The notes below the pieces were generated by a model that saw nothing but the letters and a program-made list of their open reading frames with translations, was not told the DNA's origin and made no database searches. From positions 1 through 64,000 of the forward strand of contig DGRE01000009.1 in the NCBI GenBank assembly GCA_002389905.1: DNA of 64,000 nucleotides. Reading direction: 5' to 3'. This DNA comes from Hungatella sp. UBA4396. GTDB taxonomy: Bacteria > Bacillota > Clostridia > Lachnospirales > Lachnospiraceae. Position numbers and translations under genes: made by a program. Below, piece after piece: positions 26,354-35,202 of the stretch (positions within the stretch are counted from its first letter, which is position 1; each line of letters opens with the position of its first letter).

Positions 26354-27706
26354 ATGAAAAAATTGATTTCTGTTACATTAGCAGCCGCTATGGCGGCTTC
26401 ATTGACAGCATGCACCGGTACAGTGGATTCCGGTTCCCCAACTACGACAGCAGCTCCCACAACGGCGGAGAAAAACCAGGGAGGAGAGACGCAGAGCCCT
26501 GCTGCCGGCGGCACCATTAAGATCGGCGTTTTGACTGACCGTTCTTCTGCGGCGGCAGCCACCGTTACCTGGGCTGAGGCCGGAGCGATTCTGGCTTTGG
26601 AGGAGGCAAACGAGGCAGGCGGTTTAAACGGCACACCCTTTGAGCTGGTATACCGTGATACGGCCAGTGATTCCGCCAATGTGGCACAGAAGGCCACAGA
26701 ATTGGTCAATGAGGGCTGTATCGCCATTCTGGGACCCAAATCTGACGGCGAGGCGCCTACAGGGGCTACCTGGGCGGAGGAGAATAAATTCCCCATGGTC
26801 ACTCCCTGCACCATGAACACCCGCGTAACAGTAGAAAATGCTTCCAAGTATATGTTTTCCTGCGGCTTTGTGGCATGGCCCATTGCCAAGATGAATGCTA
26901 AGTATGCTGCTGACCAGGGCTATAACAGTGCATTCTTCATTGGAAATGATGGCGGGGCCTCCGGTGACAGCCGCGACTTCTTCTACAGAGAGCTGGGCGA
27001 TGACTTCAAGAATCTGGGGTCCAACCAGGTTTCCAGTAACTCCACCGAGTTTTCCACTATTATTTCTTCCGTGGTAGGCAAAAATCCCGATGTGATCATC
27101 GGAGCGGTTGCAGGCCCCAACTTCGTTTCTCTGGTAAACCAGGGCTCCCAGTTTGGGTTATGGGATAACTGTGATTATCTGGGCTGGTACACCTGTGATT
27201 CCACCAATACCACTGCTTTAGCAAAGGGAGGCAACTATCCTTACGGCAAGGTGCACGGCGTACAGCTTTGGCCCTTCTGGCTGGATGACATTGAGGGAAA
27301 TGCTGAATTTGTGCAGAAATATTCTGATATCGGAAAGAAGCATTTTAATGCAGAAATCGGGCCTTCTGACATGGGCTATACCTGGTATGTGGGCATTAAA
27401 GCCATTGTTGAGGCTGCCAAAACTACTGCCGGTGACTTATCCCCTGAGGCTATGACCAAAGCCCTGGGCAGCGTGCATTTCAGCACCCTTTATGGAGAAG
27501 ACCTGTATTTCCGTGATTTTGACCATCTGATGGCCCATGCTTACTACTATGTAACTGCAGTGGAGGATACTTCCGGCAAGTGGGATATTCCCATCGGAGA
27601 TATTTATGCGGTATACGAGGGAAATGATATGCTGCCATCTAAGGAAGATGTTCAGAAATATGCAGAGGAGAACGGGTACACCTTTACTGATTTAAGCACA
27701 AAATAA
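26354..27706 (+). CDS. ABC transporter substrate-binding lipoprotein, Liv/amide type
   Basis: This 450-residue lipoprotein has a signal peptide and lipobox (MKKLISVTLAAAMAASLTAC, Cys 20), then a Thr/Ala-rich linker and a type I periplasmic-binding fold (TIKIGVLTDRSSAAAATV, AILGPKSDGEAPTGATWAE). ATG 26354 is preferred over 26333 because GGAGGGAAAA precedes it. It belongs to the branched-chain amino acid-type family, whose ligands also include amides, urea and aromatic or dicarboxylic acids. Position after the two lyases suggests the ligand is their substrate. Confidence 0.92.
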   Translation: MKKLISVTLAAAMAASLTACTGTVDSGSPTTTAAPTTAEKNQGGETQSPAAGGTIKIGVLTDRSSAAAATVTWAEAGAILALEEANEAGGLNGTPFELVYRDTASDSANVAQKATELVNEGCIAILGPKSDGEAPTGATWAEENKFPMVTPCTMNTRVTVENASKYMFSCGFVAWPIAKMNAKYAADQGYNSAFFIGNDGGASGDSRDFFYRELGDDFKNLGSNQVSSNSTEFSTIISSVVGKNPDVIIGAVAGPNFVSLVNQGSQFGLWDNCDYLGWYTCDSTNTTALAKGGNYPYGKVHGVQLWPFWLDDIEGNAEFVQKYSDIGKKHFNAEIGPSDMGYTWYVGIKAIVEAAKTTAGDLSPEAMTKALGSVHFSTLYGEDLYFRDFDHLMAHAYYYVTAVEDTSGKWDIPIGDIYAVYEGNDMLPSKEDVQKYAEENGYTFTDLSTK

Positions 27707-27718
27707 ATCCGTTTCCGT

Positions 27719-27754
27719 CAGGCGGCAGAAGGTAAACAGCCTGCCGCCTGTTTT
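27719..27754 (+). terminator. intra-operon attenuating hairpin after the binding-protein gene
   Basis: CAGGCGGCAG (27719-27728) and CTGCCGCCTG (27741-27750) are followed by TTTT. Partial termination here would give more binding protein than permease, a common arrangement in ABC import operons. Confidence 0.8.
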
Positions 27755-27774
27755 ATAATACTGGAGGATATCTA

Positions 27775-28641
27775 ATGACCGTATCATTCTTTTTTCAAAC
27801 CCTGATTTCCGGCATCAGCAACGGAATGGTTTCCTATCTGATGATAGCCGGAGTATCGCTGATTATCAGCGGTATGAGCATGGTAAACTTCGGCCAGGGC
27901 GCATTTTATGTGCTAGGCACCTATTTAACCTATACCATTGCAGCCAGGATCGGCTTTGTGCCTTCCCTGATTCTGGTGCCTCTCATTGTGGCCGGCATCG
28001 GATATTTTGTGGAGAAGGCCACCAGACCTCTGTTTGGTAAGGATATGCTCTACATCATGCTGCTGACCTATGGCGTGGCTTACATGCTCTGCGATATGAT
28101 TGTTATGTTCTGGGGGTACAGCATCCGTCTGCTGTCCCTGCCTTCTTTTTTAAACGGGGGCATTAAAATCTTTGGAATCAATTTTCCGGTATATTACATT
28201 TTTGAAATTGTGATTTCAGGAATTACGGCCTTTGCATTCTGGATCATGATTAATAAAACCAAGCTGGGGATGCTGACCCGCGCTATCATCAGTGACCGTC
28301 CTATGGTTGCCAATTTAGGGGTCAATGTAAACCAGCTGTTCAGCGTTTTGTTCATGATCGGCATTGGAATAGCCGGGCTGGGAGGTGTTTTGAATGCTCC
28401 CATTACGGGTATGAGTCCTAAGGAGGGGCTGTCCATATTCGGAAATGTTATGCCCATCCTCTGCATCGGGGGGCTGCGCAATATGGACGGCTGTCTGCCT
28501 GCCGCTCTGCTGGTAGGGCTGGTCAATGCTTTTGGAGCGGTATATCTGCCTCAGTACTACAACGTGCTGCCTGCTGCACTGATGGTGATCTGTATGTTCA
28601 TCAATCCAAGAGGCATTTTCACCAAAAGGGAGGGACGCTAG
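27775..28641 (+). CDS. Liv-type ABC permease (LivH-like)
   Basis: This 288-residue membrane protein with about eight hydrophobic segments has the family signature NFGQGAFYVLGTYLTY near residue 37 and the C-terminal cytoplasmic-loop region GGLRNMDGCLPAALLVGLVNAF. It forms the inner-membrane channel with the next gene product. It starts after TGGAGG and its stop abuts the next ATG (TAGATG). Confidence 0.93.
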   Translation: MTVSFFFQTLISGISNGMVSYLMIAGVSLIISGMSMVNFGQGAFYVLGTYLTYTIAARIGFVPSLILVPLIVAGIGYFVEKATRPLFGKDMLYIMLLTYGVAYMLCDMIVMFWGYSIRLLSLPSFLNGGIKIFGINFPVYYIFEIVISGITAFAFWIMINKTKLGMLTRAIISDRPMVANLGVNVNQLFSVLFMIGIGIAGLGGVLNAPITGMSPKEGLSIFGNVMPILCIGGLRNMDGCLPAALLVGLVNAFGAVYLPQYYNVLPAALMVICMFINPRGIFTKREGR

Positions 28642-29610
28642 ATGAAAGCATGGAAATCACTTTCTAAGATCAGGCGGGATGCCATCGTGGGAGCGGCGGC
28701 TGTCATTGGGGTCCTGGTATATTCTTTCTTTGCTGCTGATTCGGTTCTGGATTTTATGAGCCGCACCATCATCATGATGCTCTTTGCATCGGCCTTAAAT
28801 ATTATCCTGGGCTTTGGCGGACTGCGTCCTCTGGGAATGGCTACTTATTTTGGCATGGGTGCATACGTTTATGTAATTATGTGCGTAAGAGGCGGACTGG
28901 ACCGCACCCTGGCTATTGCGGGAGCTATTGTCATTTCCATGGCAATTTCCCTGTTTATCAACGTATTATGCCTGCGGGCCAATGACGATCTGACCTTTGC
29001 TTTTGTGAGCATGGGTATTAACACTCTTTTGTATACTATGGTGTTTAAAATCCAGTATGTAGGCTCTGATACGGGACTGACCGGCAATGTGCGCCTGCCT
29101 TTTGCCAGTGGGTCCAGCGGGAATTTTTACTTATGCTTTTTTGTTTGCGTGATCTGTATTGTGCTGATTTACCTGTTTTTTCACAGTCCCTTTGCCACCG
29201 TACTCAAGGGGAGCAGGGATAATCTGGAGCGTCTGACCTTTATCGGCATGAATACCATGCATGTCAGGCTGTGCGCCTGCATGGTTTCCAGCTTTTTCGT
29301 TACTATAGCCGGTATCTTGTACGCCATGAGAAATATGGGGGCCTTTCCTGTTATGTTTTCTACTAATACATCTACAGAGGGACTGGTTATGTGTCTGATC
29401 GGAGGAATGTACAGCTTTTTCGGGCCGATTCTGGGGGCGGTGATTGTTACATTTATTTCTACCCAGTTATCCATCCTGACCAATTATTACCAGTTTGTGC
29501 TGGGGGCCATTATCGTGCTGTGCGTGCTGTTTTTACAGGGCGGGCTGCTGCGGGATAAGGCATCTAAGGAACTGGGGGAATATGGTGAAAAGGGGGCATG
29601 TGAGAAATGA
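28642..29610 (+). CDS. Liv-type ABC permease (LivM-like)
   Basis: This 322-residue membrane protein resembles LivM: ALNIILGFGGLRPLGMATYFGMGAYVY is recognisable across residues 54-80 as the conserved N-terminal block, and GLVMCLIGGMYSFFGPILGAV as the loop that contacts the ATPases. It has about nine or ten membrane segments. The stop overlaps the ATPase start by 4 bp (ATGA). Confidence 0.93.
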   Translation: MKAWKSLSKIRRDAIVGAAAVIGVLVYSFFAADSVLDFMSRTIIMMLFASALNIILGFGGLRPLGMATYFGMGAYVYVIMCVRGGLDRTLAIAGAIVISMAISLFINVLCLRANDDLTFAFVSMGINTLLYTMVFKIQYVGSDTGLTGNVRLPFASGSSGNFYLCFFVCVICIVLIYLFFHSPFATVLKGSRDNLERLTFIGMNTMHVRLCACMVSSFFVTIAGILYAMRNMGAFPVMFSTNTSTEGLVMCLIGGMYSFFGPILGAVIVTFISTQLSILTNYYQFVLGAIIVLCVLFLQGGLLRDKASKELGEYGEKGACEK

Positions 29611-30359
29611 GTGAGCCTATCTTAAAGGTGGAAAATTTAAACCGCTATTTCGGCGCCCTTCACGCCACACGCAATGTTTCCCTTGAGATTGCAGAGGGAG
29701 AGGTGCGTGCCATCATCGGGCCAAACGGTGCCGGAAAGAGTACGCTGATGGATCTGATCACCAACCGGACCATACCCAGCAGCGGCAGGGTCATGTTCCG
29801 GGGAGAGGATATTACCGGTCTGGCCCCTGATAAGATTGTCCACAAGGGTATGACCAAGTGCTTCCAGATCTCCAAGCTGTTCACCAACCTAACGGTTTAT
29901 GAAAATGTGCAGATTGCCCGGATTGGGATGAACAAGAAAACCTTCAGCTTATTTCCGGTTCATGACTGCTTTTTAAAGGAGGAGGTAAAGAAGTATCTGT
30001 CTCTGGTGGGCCTGGAAAATAAGCTGAACGAGGTGGCGGCCTATCTTTCCTACGGCGACCAGAGGCGTTTGGATATTGCCATTGCCCTGGCCATGGACCC
30101 GAAGCTTTTGATTCTGGATGAGCCTGCAGCGGGTGTGGCCCGGGAAGAGGCTTATACCCTGATGCAGTTGATCCGGAAGCTGGCGGAGGAACGGAATATG
30201 ACCATCATTTTTATCGAGCACGATATGGATATTGTGTTCAATTATGCGGATGTGATCTCTGTGCTCCGGGATGGAGAGCTGATTGCCAGCGGCAGGCCGG
30301 AGGAAATTAAGGAAAACCAGTATGTGCAAGAGGCTTATTTAGGAGGTGGTGAATCGTGA
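29607..30359 (+). CDS. Liv-type ABC ATPase (LivG-like)
   Basis: This 250-residue ATPase has Walker A GPNGAGKSTLMDL, a signature region YLSYGDQRRLDIAIAL (LSYGDQ, a usual LivG variant of LSGGQ), Walker B LLILDEPAAGV and the switch His in IFIEHDMD. It energises import with the next gene product. It is coupled by 4-bp overlaps on both sides. Confidence 0.95.
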   Translation: MSEPILKVENLNRYFGALHATRNVSLEIAEGEVRAIIGPNGAGKSTLMDLITNRTIPSSGRVMFRGEDITGLAPDKIVHKGMTKCFQISKLFTNLTVYENVQIARIGMNKKTFSLFPVHDCFLKEEVKKYLSLVGLENKLNEVAAYLSYGDQRRLDIAIALAMDPKLLILDEPAAGVAREEAYTLMQLIRKLAEERNMTIIFIEHDMDIVFNYADVISVLRDGELIASGRPEEIKENQYVQEAYLGGGES

Positions 30360-31069
30360 TTCTTGAATTAAAGGATGTCCACAGTTATTATGATAAAAGC
30401 CATATCTTAAGTGGAGTCAGCCTTTCCGTGGATCAGGGAACTTCTGTCTGCCTGCTGGGGAGAAACGGAGTGGGCAAATCCACCACCATGAAGACCATTA
30501 TGGGGATGCTCAACCCCAAAGAGCGCTGCAGGACGGAAGGAAGTCTTTTGTTTGAGGGAAAGGAACTGGCAGGCATGAAGAGCCATGCCATCGCCCGGCT
30601 GGGAATCGCCTATGTGCCTCAGGGACGCCATATTTTCCCCACTCTGACTACAGAGGAAAATTTAAAGGTTGCGGCCCGTGCGGGAGTGGATGGCAGCAGT
30701 AAATGGAACCTGGAGTCAGTCTATCAGTTCTTTCCCCGCCTGGAGGAGCGAAAGGACTCCAAGGGAGATAAGCTTTCAGGGGGAGAAAAGCAGATGCTGG
30801 CCGTGGCAAGAGGGCTGATGCAAAATCCCAGGATGATGCTTCTCGATGAGATTACCGAGGGGCTGGCGCCTCTTATTGTGGATCAGCTGGCTGTCATGGT
30901 GCAGAATCTGATTGCCGAGGGAGTCACCATTCTGATCGCGGAACAGAACGTGAAATTTGCCATGAAGGTCAGCAGTGACTGCTATATTCTGGAAAGGGGC
31001 GCTATCGTCCATCACCAGGCAACCAATGAGCTTTCGGCGGAAACCAGGAAGCAGTATCTGGGGCTGTAG
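30356..31069 (+). CDS. Liv-type ABC ATPase (LivF-like)
   Basis: This 237-residue ATPase starts with GTG inside a 4-bp overlap after GGAGGTG. It shows Walker A GRNGVGKSTTMKTIMG, signature KLSGGEKQMLAVARGL, Walker B MMLLDEITEGLAP and a switch His-like Gln (IAEQNVKF) typical of LivF. Ile replaces the usual Pro in DEPTEGL, which is unusual but does not touch catalytic acids. It is the last gene of the operon, followed by a strong terminator. Confidence 0.94.
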   Translation: MILELKDVHSYYDKSHILSGVSLSVDQGTSVCLLGRNGVGKSTTMKTIMGMLNPKERCRTEGSLLFEGKELAGMKSHAIARLGIAYVPQGRHIFPTLTTEENLKVAARAGVDGSSKWNLESVYQFFPRLEERKDSKGDKLSGGEKQMLAVARGLMQNPRMMLLDEITEGLAPLIVDQLAVMVQNLIAEGVTILIAEQNVKFAMKVSSDCYILERGAIVHHQATNELSAETRKQYLGL

Positions 31070-31096
31070 CCGGGAGCTGGCTGCTTCTATCATTAT

Positions 31097-31168
31097 AAAA
31101 GCCTCAGAAGGCCTGAGATGAATTGCTTCTTGTCAAAGCATATCATAATAAGGGTTTCTGAGGCTTTT
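31097..31168. terminator. bidirectional terminator between livF-like and LysM genes
   Basis: AAAAGCCTCAGAA (31097-31109) and TTCTGAGGCTTTT (31156-31168) are perfectly complementary around a 46-nt loop. The genes on either side converge, so it can serve both strands. The long loop is unusual. Confidence 0.85.
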
Positions 31169-31204
31169 GCCTATCTCTATATGTGTTTTAGCATAAACTC
31201 GATT

Positions 31205-32938
31205 CTATCTGTAATACTGAGGAAACTGCGCTACGATTCCCTGGGCCATGGCATCGGCCATTTCCAGAGCATTCCCTTCGATGTCAGCAAATGTATTGAT
31301 GCTGTCTGCGAAATTACCGGATATCATATCGGAAGCATCTCTCTTTAGAAGTTCAATATGGTCGGAGAGCATATTTCTCCATTCCTCTTCCGCCCAATTG
31401 GAATTCATATTGCTGAGAACATTTGCAATCTGATCCGCATTTTCAGACCATTGCCCTTCAATGCCAGCGGCTGCGGTTGTATTTCCTTCTCTTGTGGCTG
31501 TCATATATTCATTAGCCAGGGAAATATGCTCATTCAGCAGGCCTGCAAAGCTTGCTGCCGCATCGCTGCCGTAGAGAGATTCCAGGACCTCTGCAAAGTC
31601 TTCCGTATTCTGCATAAGACGGTCGGAGACAGGCTGGGCGTCAGGAAGCTCCATAATCATGCTTTGCATCGCCATTCTGGCCCAGTAAGCATGCTGAGAC
31701 CATAAGAGACGCAGGTAGTTGATCAGATCCTGCTCTTCTTTGCTTATCCAGGAGGCAACAGGCGGCTCGGGTATAGGTTCCGGCATTGGAATAGGCCTGG
31801 GCATTGGATCTGGCTGCATGGGTTGTGTGGGCATTGGCATAGGCTGAGGCTGCATGGGCTGTGTGGGCATTGGAGTGGGCTGAGGCTGCATGGGCTGTGT
31901 GGGCATTGGAGCAGGCTGAGGCTGCATCGTAGGTTGTGTAGGCATTGGCGCAGGCTGAGGCTGTGTCGTAGGCCTTGTAGGCATTGGCATAGGCTGCGTC
32001 GTAGGCTGTGTAGGCATTGGCGTAGGCTGAGGCTGTGTCGTAGGCCTTGTAGGCATTGGCATAGGCTGCGTCGTAGGCTGTGTAGGCATTGGCGTAGGCT
32101 GAGGCTGCGTCGTAGGCTGTGTAGGCATTGGCGTAGGCTGAGGCTGCATCGTAGGCTGTGTAGGCATTGGGGCAGGCTGAGGCTGCATCGTAGGCTGTGT
32201 AGGCATTGGAGCAGGCTGAGGCTGCGTCGTGGGTTGTGTAGGCATTGGAATCGGCTGGACCGGTCTGGGTTCGGGTACGGGCATAGGCCGGGGAACGTTA
32301 TTGTTGTCTCTCGGAACGCAGATTACCTGGCCGATAAATAAATTGGTGGGATTCACACCGGGATTTGCGGCCATGATGTTTTCCACTGTGGTCCGGAAAC
32401 GCTGGGAAAGCAGCCATAGGGTATCCCCGGCTTCAATGGTGTATAAGCAGGTTTCCTCCGTGGAAGAGTTCATTCCATTGCTGCTATTGGTTTCCTCTGG
32501 AGTAATCGCCTGGGAGCGGAACCAGATGGGCAGTTCCGGAAGCCGGTATCCGGCCGGTATCCAGATTGTCTGGCCGATCATCATGTTGTTGGGATTTAAG
32601 CCGGGATTTAAGGCCCTAATGGTGTCTATAGTGGTGCAATAGCGCTGTGCAAGCATCCATAAGGTATCATTTCTCTGAATGGTATAGGTGCGAAGACCTA
32701 CGGGGCAAGGGGCTGTGCCGCCTCCTGACGACCCGCCGGAAGAAGGCGGCTGAACCGGAGGCCGGGGCCTTCTTGCAGGAATACAGATGACCCTTCCCGC
32801 TTGTAAATTGTTTGCAGTCAGGCCGGGATTGGCAGATGTAATTGCATCAATGGTAGTAGAGTAACGCTGGGAAAGCAGCCACAGCGTATCGCCGGGTCTG
32901 ATGGTATAAGAAAAAAATCCTACAGGGCAAGAAGCCAT
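31205..32938 (-). CDS. three-LysM protein with Pro-rich repeats and helical C-terminal domain
   Basis: The product has 577 residues from the ATG at 32938. Three LysM domains lie at about 10-54, 84-128 and 166-209 (each with PGDTLWLLSQR- or NDTLWMLAQR-type starts and an NPG turn). A Pro/Gln/Met-rich repeat region follows at about 215-395, then a helical domain to the end (LRLLWSQHAYWARMAM, WAEEEWRNMLSDHIELL, ADAMAQGIVAQFPQYY). That last domain is shared by many Clostridia and Bacilli proteins with no assigned function. There is no signal peptide, so a mother-cell or spore-surface location is plausible. LysM domains bind peptidoglycan. Confidence 0.9.
   Translation of the reverse strand: MASCPVGFFSYTIRPGDTLWLLSQRYSTTIDAITSANPGLTANNLQAGRVICIPARRPRPPVQPPSSGGSSGGGTAPCPVGLRTYTIQRNDTLWMLAQRYCTTIDTIRALNPGLNPNNMMIGQTIWIPAGYRLPELPIWFRSQAITPEETNSSNGMNSSTEETCLYTIEAGDTLWLLSQRFRTTVENIMAANPGVNPTNLFIGQVICVPRDNNNVPRPMPVPEPRPVQPIPMPTQPTTQPQPAPMPTQPTMQPQPAPMPTQPTMQPQPTPMPTQPTTQPQPTPMPTQPTTQPMPMPTRPTTQPQPTPMPTQPTTQPMPMPTRPTTQPQPAPMPTQPTMQPQPAPMPTQPMQPQPTPMPTQPMQPQPMPMPTQPMQPDPMPRPIPMPEPIPEPPVASWISKEEQDLINYLRLLWSQHAYWARMAMQSMIMELPDAQPVSDRLMQNTEDFAEVLESLYGSDAAASFAGLLNEHISLANEYMTATREGNTTAAAGIEGQWSENADQIANVLSNMNSNWAEEEWRNMLSDHIELLKRDASDMISGNFADSINTFADIEGNALEMADAMAQGIVAQFPQYYR
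31803..32262 (-). repeat. in-frame tandem repeats coding PMPTQPTTQPQP-like units
   Basis: Units of about 30-39 bp, all multiples of three, encode variants of PMPTQPTTQPQPA. A longer unit (PMPTQPTTQPMPMPTRPTTQPQ, about 75 bp, quoted here only in part as PMPTRPTTQPQ) occurs twice almost unchanged. The region is a coding minisatellite likely to vary in length between strains. Confidence 0.85.
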
Positions 32939-33067
32939 AATATGATTGCCTTTCAATAAAACAATTTGCCTTATGTTATGTTGAAAATATCGAAAAGTAC
33001 CTGTCACACTTGGCCTTTTTTGATTTTTTTCAAATTAATTTTGCAGGCTTAAAGTTTCCTTGTTTTA

Positions 33068-33370
33068 TCAGGTACAGGTGAACATGTCAATGCGGTTTAG
33101 GGAAATTCCGGTGTAGGACCAGCCGAATCTTCTGTCCCACCGGAAGCCTGCGACGCTGTTAAACCAGACCTGGACGGGAAAGAACCAAAATTCCTGTCCG
33201 TTGCTCAGCCATACATAAGTAAATCGTCCAATGCAGTTGTTGATAGAGCCGGGGCTTACCATTTTTGTCCCTGTGCGGGCCTGTGCACTTCTTTGAGGTG
33301 TGGCGGAAGGGGGAGGTCCCGATGGCATCGGACCGCCCGGGCCTGTGTTTTGATTTGGGAATGGGGGCAT
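33068..33370 (-). CDS. small Pro/Gly-rich protein with conserved aromatic C-terminal domain
   Basis: This 100-residue protein starts after AAGGAG (minus strand). The first 30 residues are Pro/Gly-rich and disordered. The rest (RFTYVWLSNGQEFWFFPV, then SVAGFRWDRRFGWSYTGI) matches a small uncharacterised family common in spore-forming Clostridia. There is no signal peptide. Its place between the LysM gene and dpaAB suggests a spore-surface role (inference). Confidence 0.72.
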   Translation of the reverse strand: MPPFPNQNTGPGGPMPSGPPPSATPQRSAQARTGTKMVSPGSINNCIGRFTYVWLSNGQEFWFFPVQVWFNSVAGFRWDRRFGWSYTGISLNRIDMFTCT

Positions 33371-33450
33371 AATTTCACTCCTTTATAATTGATGACATTA
33401 ATATTATATGAGGCATAGGGGGAGTCGTGAGATGTGTTCAAGCTTATTAC

Positions 33451-33478
33451 AGCAGGAACTGATTTTTTAGTTCCTGCT
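33451..33478. other. hairpin downstream of dpaB
   Basis: AGCAGGAACT and AGTTCCTGCT pair around an 8-nt loop. It lies 15 bp after the dpaB stop (minus strand). The U-tract is weak, so it may act as a stabilising hairpin or a poor terminator. Confidence 0.55.
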
Positions 33479-33493
33479 GCTTCCTCTTTCTGG

Positions 33494-34072
33494 TTATAAA
33501 ATGACGGGCTGTATCTGTTTTCCTTCCAGTGCCAGTTCCAGAGTGTCGGCAATCAGATGGGTATGGGCGATCATGGAGTTGGGCTTTTTAACAGGATCAT
33601 CCTGGCCGAAGGGAACGAAATAAATATTTTTTACATTAAACAATTCCCCCACATTTTTAAAATTAATCCCCAAAGCGTCGTTGGTGGAAAGGGAAATGAC
33701 CAGGGGCTTTGAATTTCTTAAATGGGCTTTGGCCGCCATGAGAACAGGGGAATCTGTAATGCCGTTAGCCAGCTTTGCAAGGGTGTTTCCGGTGCAGGGA
33801 GCAATGAGAAGGATATCCAGATAGCCCTTGGGACCAATAGGCTCTGCTTCCTCCAGGTTTAATATGGGATCATGGCCGGTTATGGCGGAAATGCGTTTCA
33901 TATATTCTCCCGTATCCCCGAACCGGGAATTGGTGGTCTGGATATTGGTTGAAAAAATGGGGTAGATGTCGCCGCCTTTTTCCACCAGGGTTTTCACTTC
34001 TTTTTCTATTTTTTCAAAGGTGCAGAAGGACCCGGTAAAAGCCAGGCCGATTTTCATTCCTTCCAGTTTCAT
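33494..34072 (-). CDS. dpaB: dipicolinate synthase subunit B (flavoprotein-like)
   Basis: This 192-residue protein of the flavoprotein (UbiX/PPC-decarboxylase-like) fold begins MKIGLAFTGSFCTFEKI after five extra residues. It contains the family blocks LLIAPCTGNTLAKLANGITD and PLVISLSTNDALG. With DpaA it makes dipicolinic acid from a dihydrodipicolinate-pathway intermediate in the mother cell for spore-core dehydration. It starts 12 bp after dpaA, forming the spoVF operon, which is normally under SigK (no promoter assigned here). Confidence 0.94.
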   Translation of the reverse strand: MKLEGMKIGLAFTGSFCTFEKIEKEVKTLVEKGGDIYPIFSTNIQTTNSRFGDTGEYMKRISAITGHDPILNLEEAEPIGPKGYLDILLIAPCTGNTLAKLANGITDSPVLMAAKAHLRNSKPLVISLSTNDALGINFKNVGELFNVKNIYFVPFGQDDPVKKPNSMIAHTHLIADTLELALEGKQIQPVIL

Positions 34073-34084
34073 TGTAAGACTCCT

Positions 34085-34918
34085 TTATGATAGATTTTTA
34101 ACAATACCTTGAAATAAGATTTCAGCAGATGTCTGAGGTGCATAAATTCCCGGCAGTCCAAGGCATAATTTGGCCCGGATATTCTGTTGTCTGCAAAACT
34201 CAAAATCAACGCCGCCCGGGGCGGATGCAATATCAATAATAGTGACTTCCGGATTCATGGAGCGGATTAAGTTTTCTTCAAAAATAAGTGCCGGTATGGT
34301 ATTGAAGATAAATTCATAATTTCCCATAGATAAATCCATGTCATGAAGAGGGATGGTGTCAAATCCCATGGAATTGGCAAAAGCAAGCTGGGTATCCTTC
34401 CGGTCAGCTATGGTTACAGAGGCGTCCAGCCCCTTTAGTTTCAGTGCCAGGGTCTTTCCGCACCTTCCGAATCCTGTTACCAGGCATTTGCTTTTGTGAA
34501 GGCAGCCGGGGCTTAGTTTGATTGCCTCGGCAATGGCACCTTCTGCCGTTGCAATGGTATTTTTTATGGTGACATCTTCCATGTCCATATAGTCAAAGCA
34601 GGCAATGCCATTCTTTTTTGCATATTCTTTTACATAGGCCGGAATGCTTCCTCCAAACAGAATGTGTCCGGGGGTCAAAAGGCTGAGAATGTTTCCGATT
34701 CCCAGGTCATCCATGGGATTAGCTGAAAAGAGGCTGCTTTTATCCCTGGTAAATGGAATGGGACAAAGTATAATATTGTGGCTTTTTATGGCTTCTTCCA
34801 CGGAAAAAGAGGAATCTTTGCTGTCATAGTGAATGGTTGTCTTAAAACCGTTTCCGGCCAGAATGCGGCTTAAAAAAACCTGCCTGGAATCGCCGCCTAA
34901 CAGAAGAAAATTATGCAT
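34085..34918 (-). CDS. dpaA: dipicolinate synthase subunit A
   Basis: This 277-residue protein has an N-terminal catalytic-like region (FLLLGGDSRQVFLSRIL) and a Rossmann NAD(P)-binding domain near residue 145 (CLVTGFGRCGKTLALKL). The end includes LCLGLPGIYAPQTSAEIL, a conserved DpaA segment. It acts with DpaB in dipicolinate synthesis during sporulation. It is a strong marker for an endospore former. Confidence 0.94.
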   Translation of the reverse strand: MHNFLLLGGDSRQVFLSRILAGNGFKTTIHYDSKDSSFSVEEAIKSHNIILCPIPFTRDKSSLFSANPMDDLGIGNILSLLTPGHILFGGSIPAYVKEYAKKNGIACFDYMDMEDVTIKNTIATAEGAIAEAIKLSPGCLHKSKCLVTGFGRCGKTLALKLKGLDASVTIADRKDTQLAFANSMGFDTIPLHDMDLSMGNYEFIFNTIPALIFEENLIRSMNPEVTIIDIASAPGGVDFEFCRQQNIRAKLCLGLPGIYAPQTSAEILFQGIVKNLS

Positions 34919-35202
34919 AGGTTCATCACTCCTTATAATGGTTTTATATGACGAAAAGTTTGAATTGTGTATGAGAACAGGGAAAATATTGGCATAGATT
35001 TTTCAGTTTGTTTCAAGATTGAAAGAAAGATGAAAGGTATGAAACAGAAACCTTGCAGAAACAGGAAAACTGTAATAAACTCATAAAAGACAGGATCAGG
35101 ATTGGTCAGTATGGAAATAGTAATGCAAGGCCCGAAAGGATATAATGATATCTGTAAAATTGCTTTTTAAGGAATGAACTTTTCATAGAAGAAAGGGGAA
35201 AT

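Noticed and set aside
31803..32262. Tandem repeats considered as a CRISPR array
   Set aside because: Units have no unique spacers, vary by codon changes, keep the reading frame and encode Pro-rich peptide.
31823..32341. 172-codon plus-strand ORF rich in Arg, His, Leu and Cys
   Set aside because: It is the antisense reading of the Pro/Gln repeat stalk of the LysM protein; no ribosome-binding site and the repeat itself keeps the frame open.
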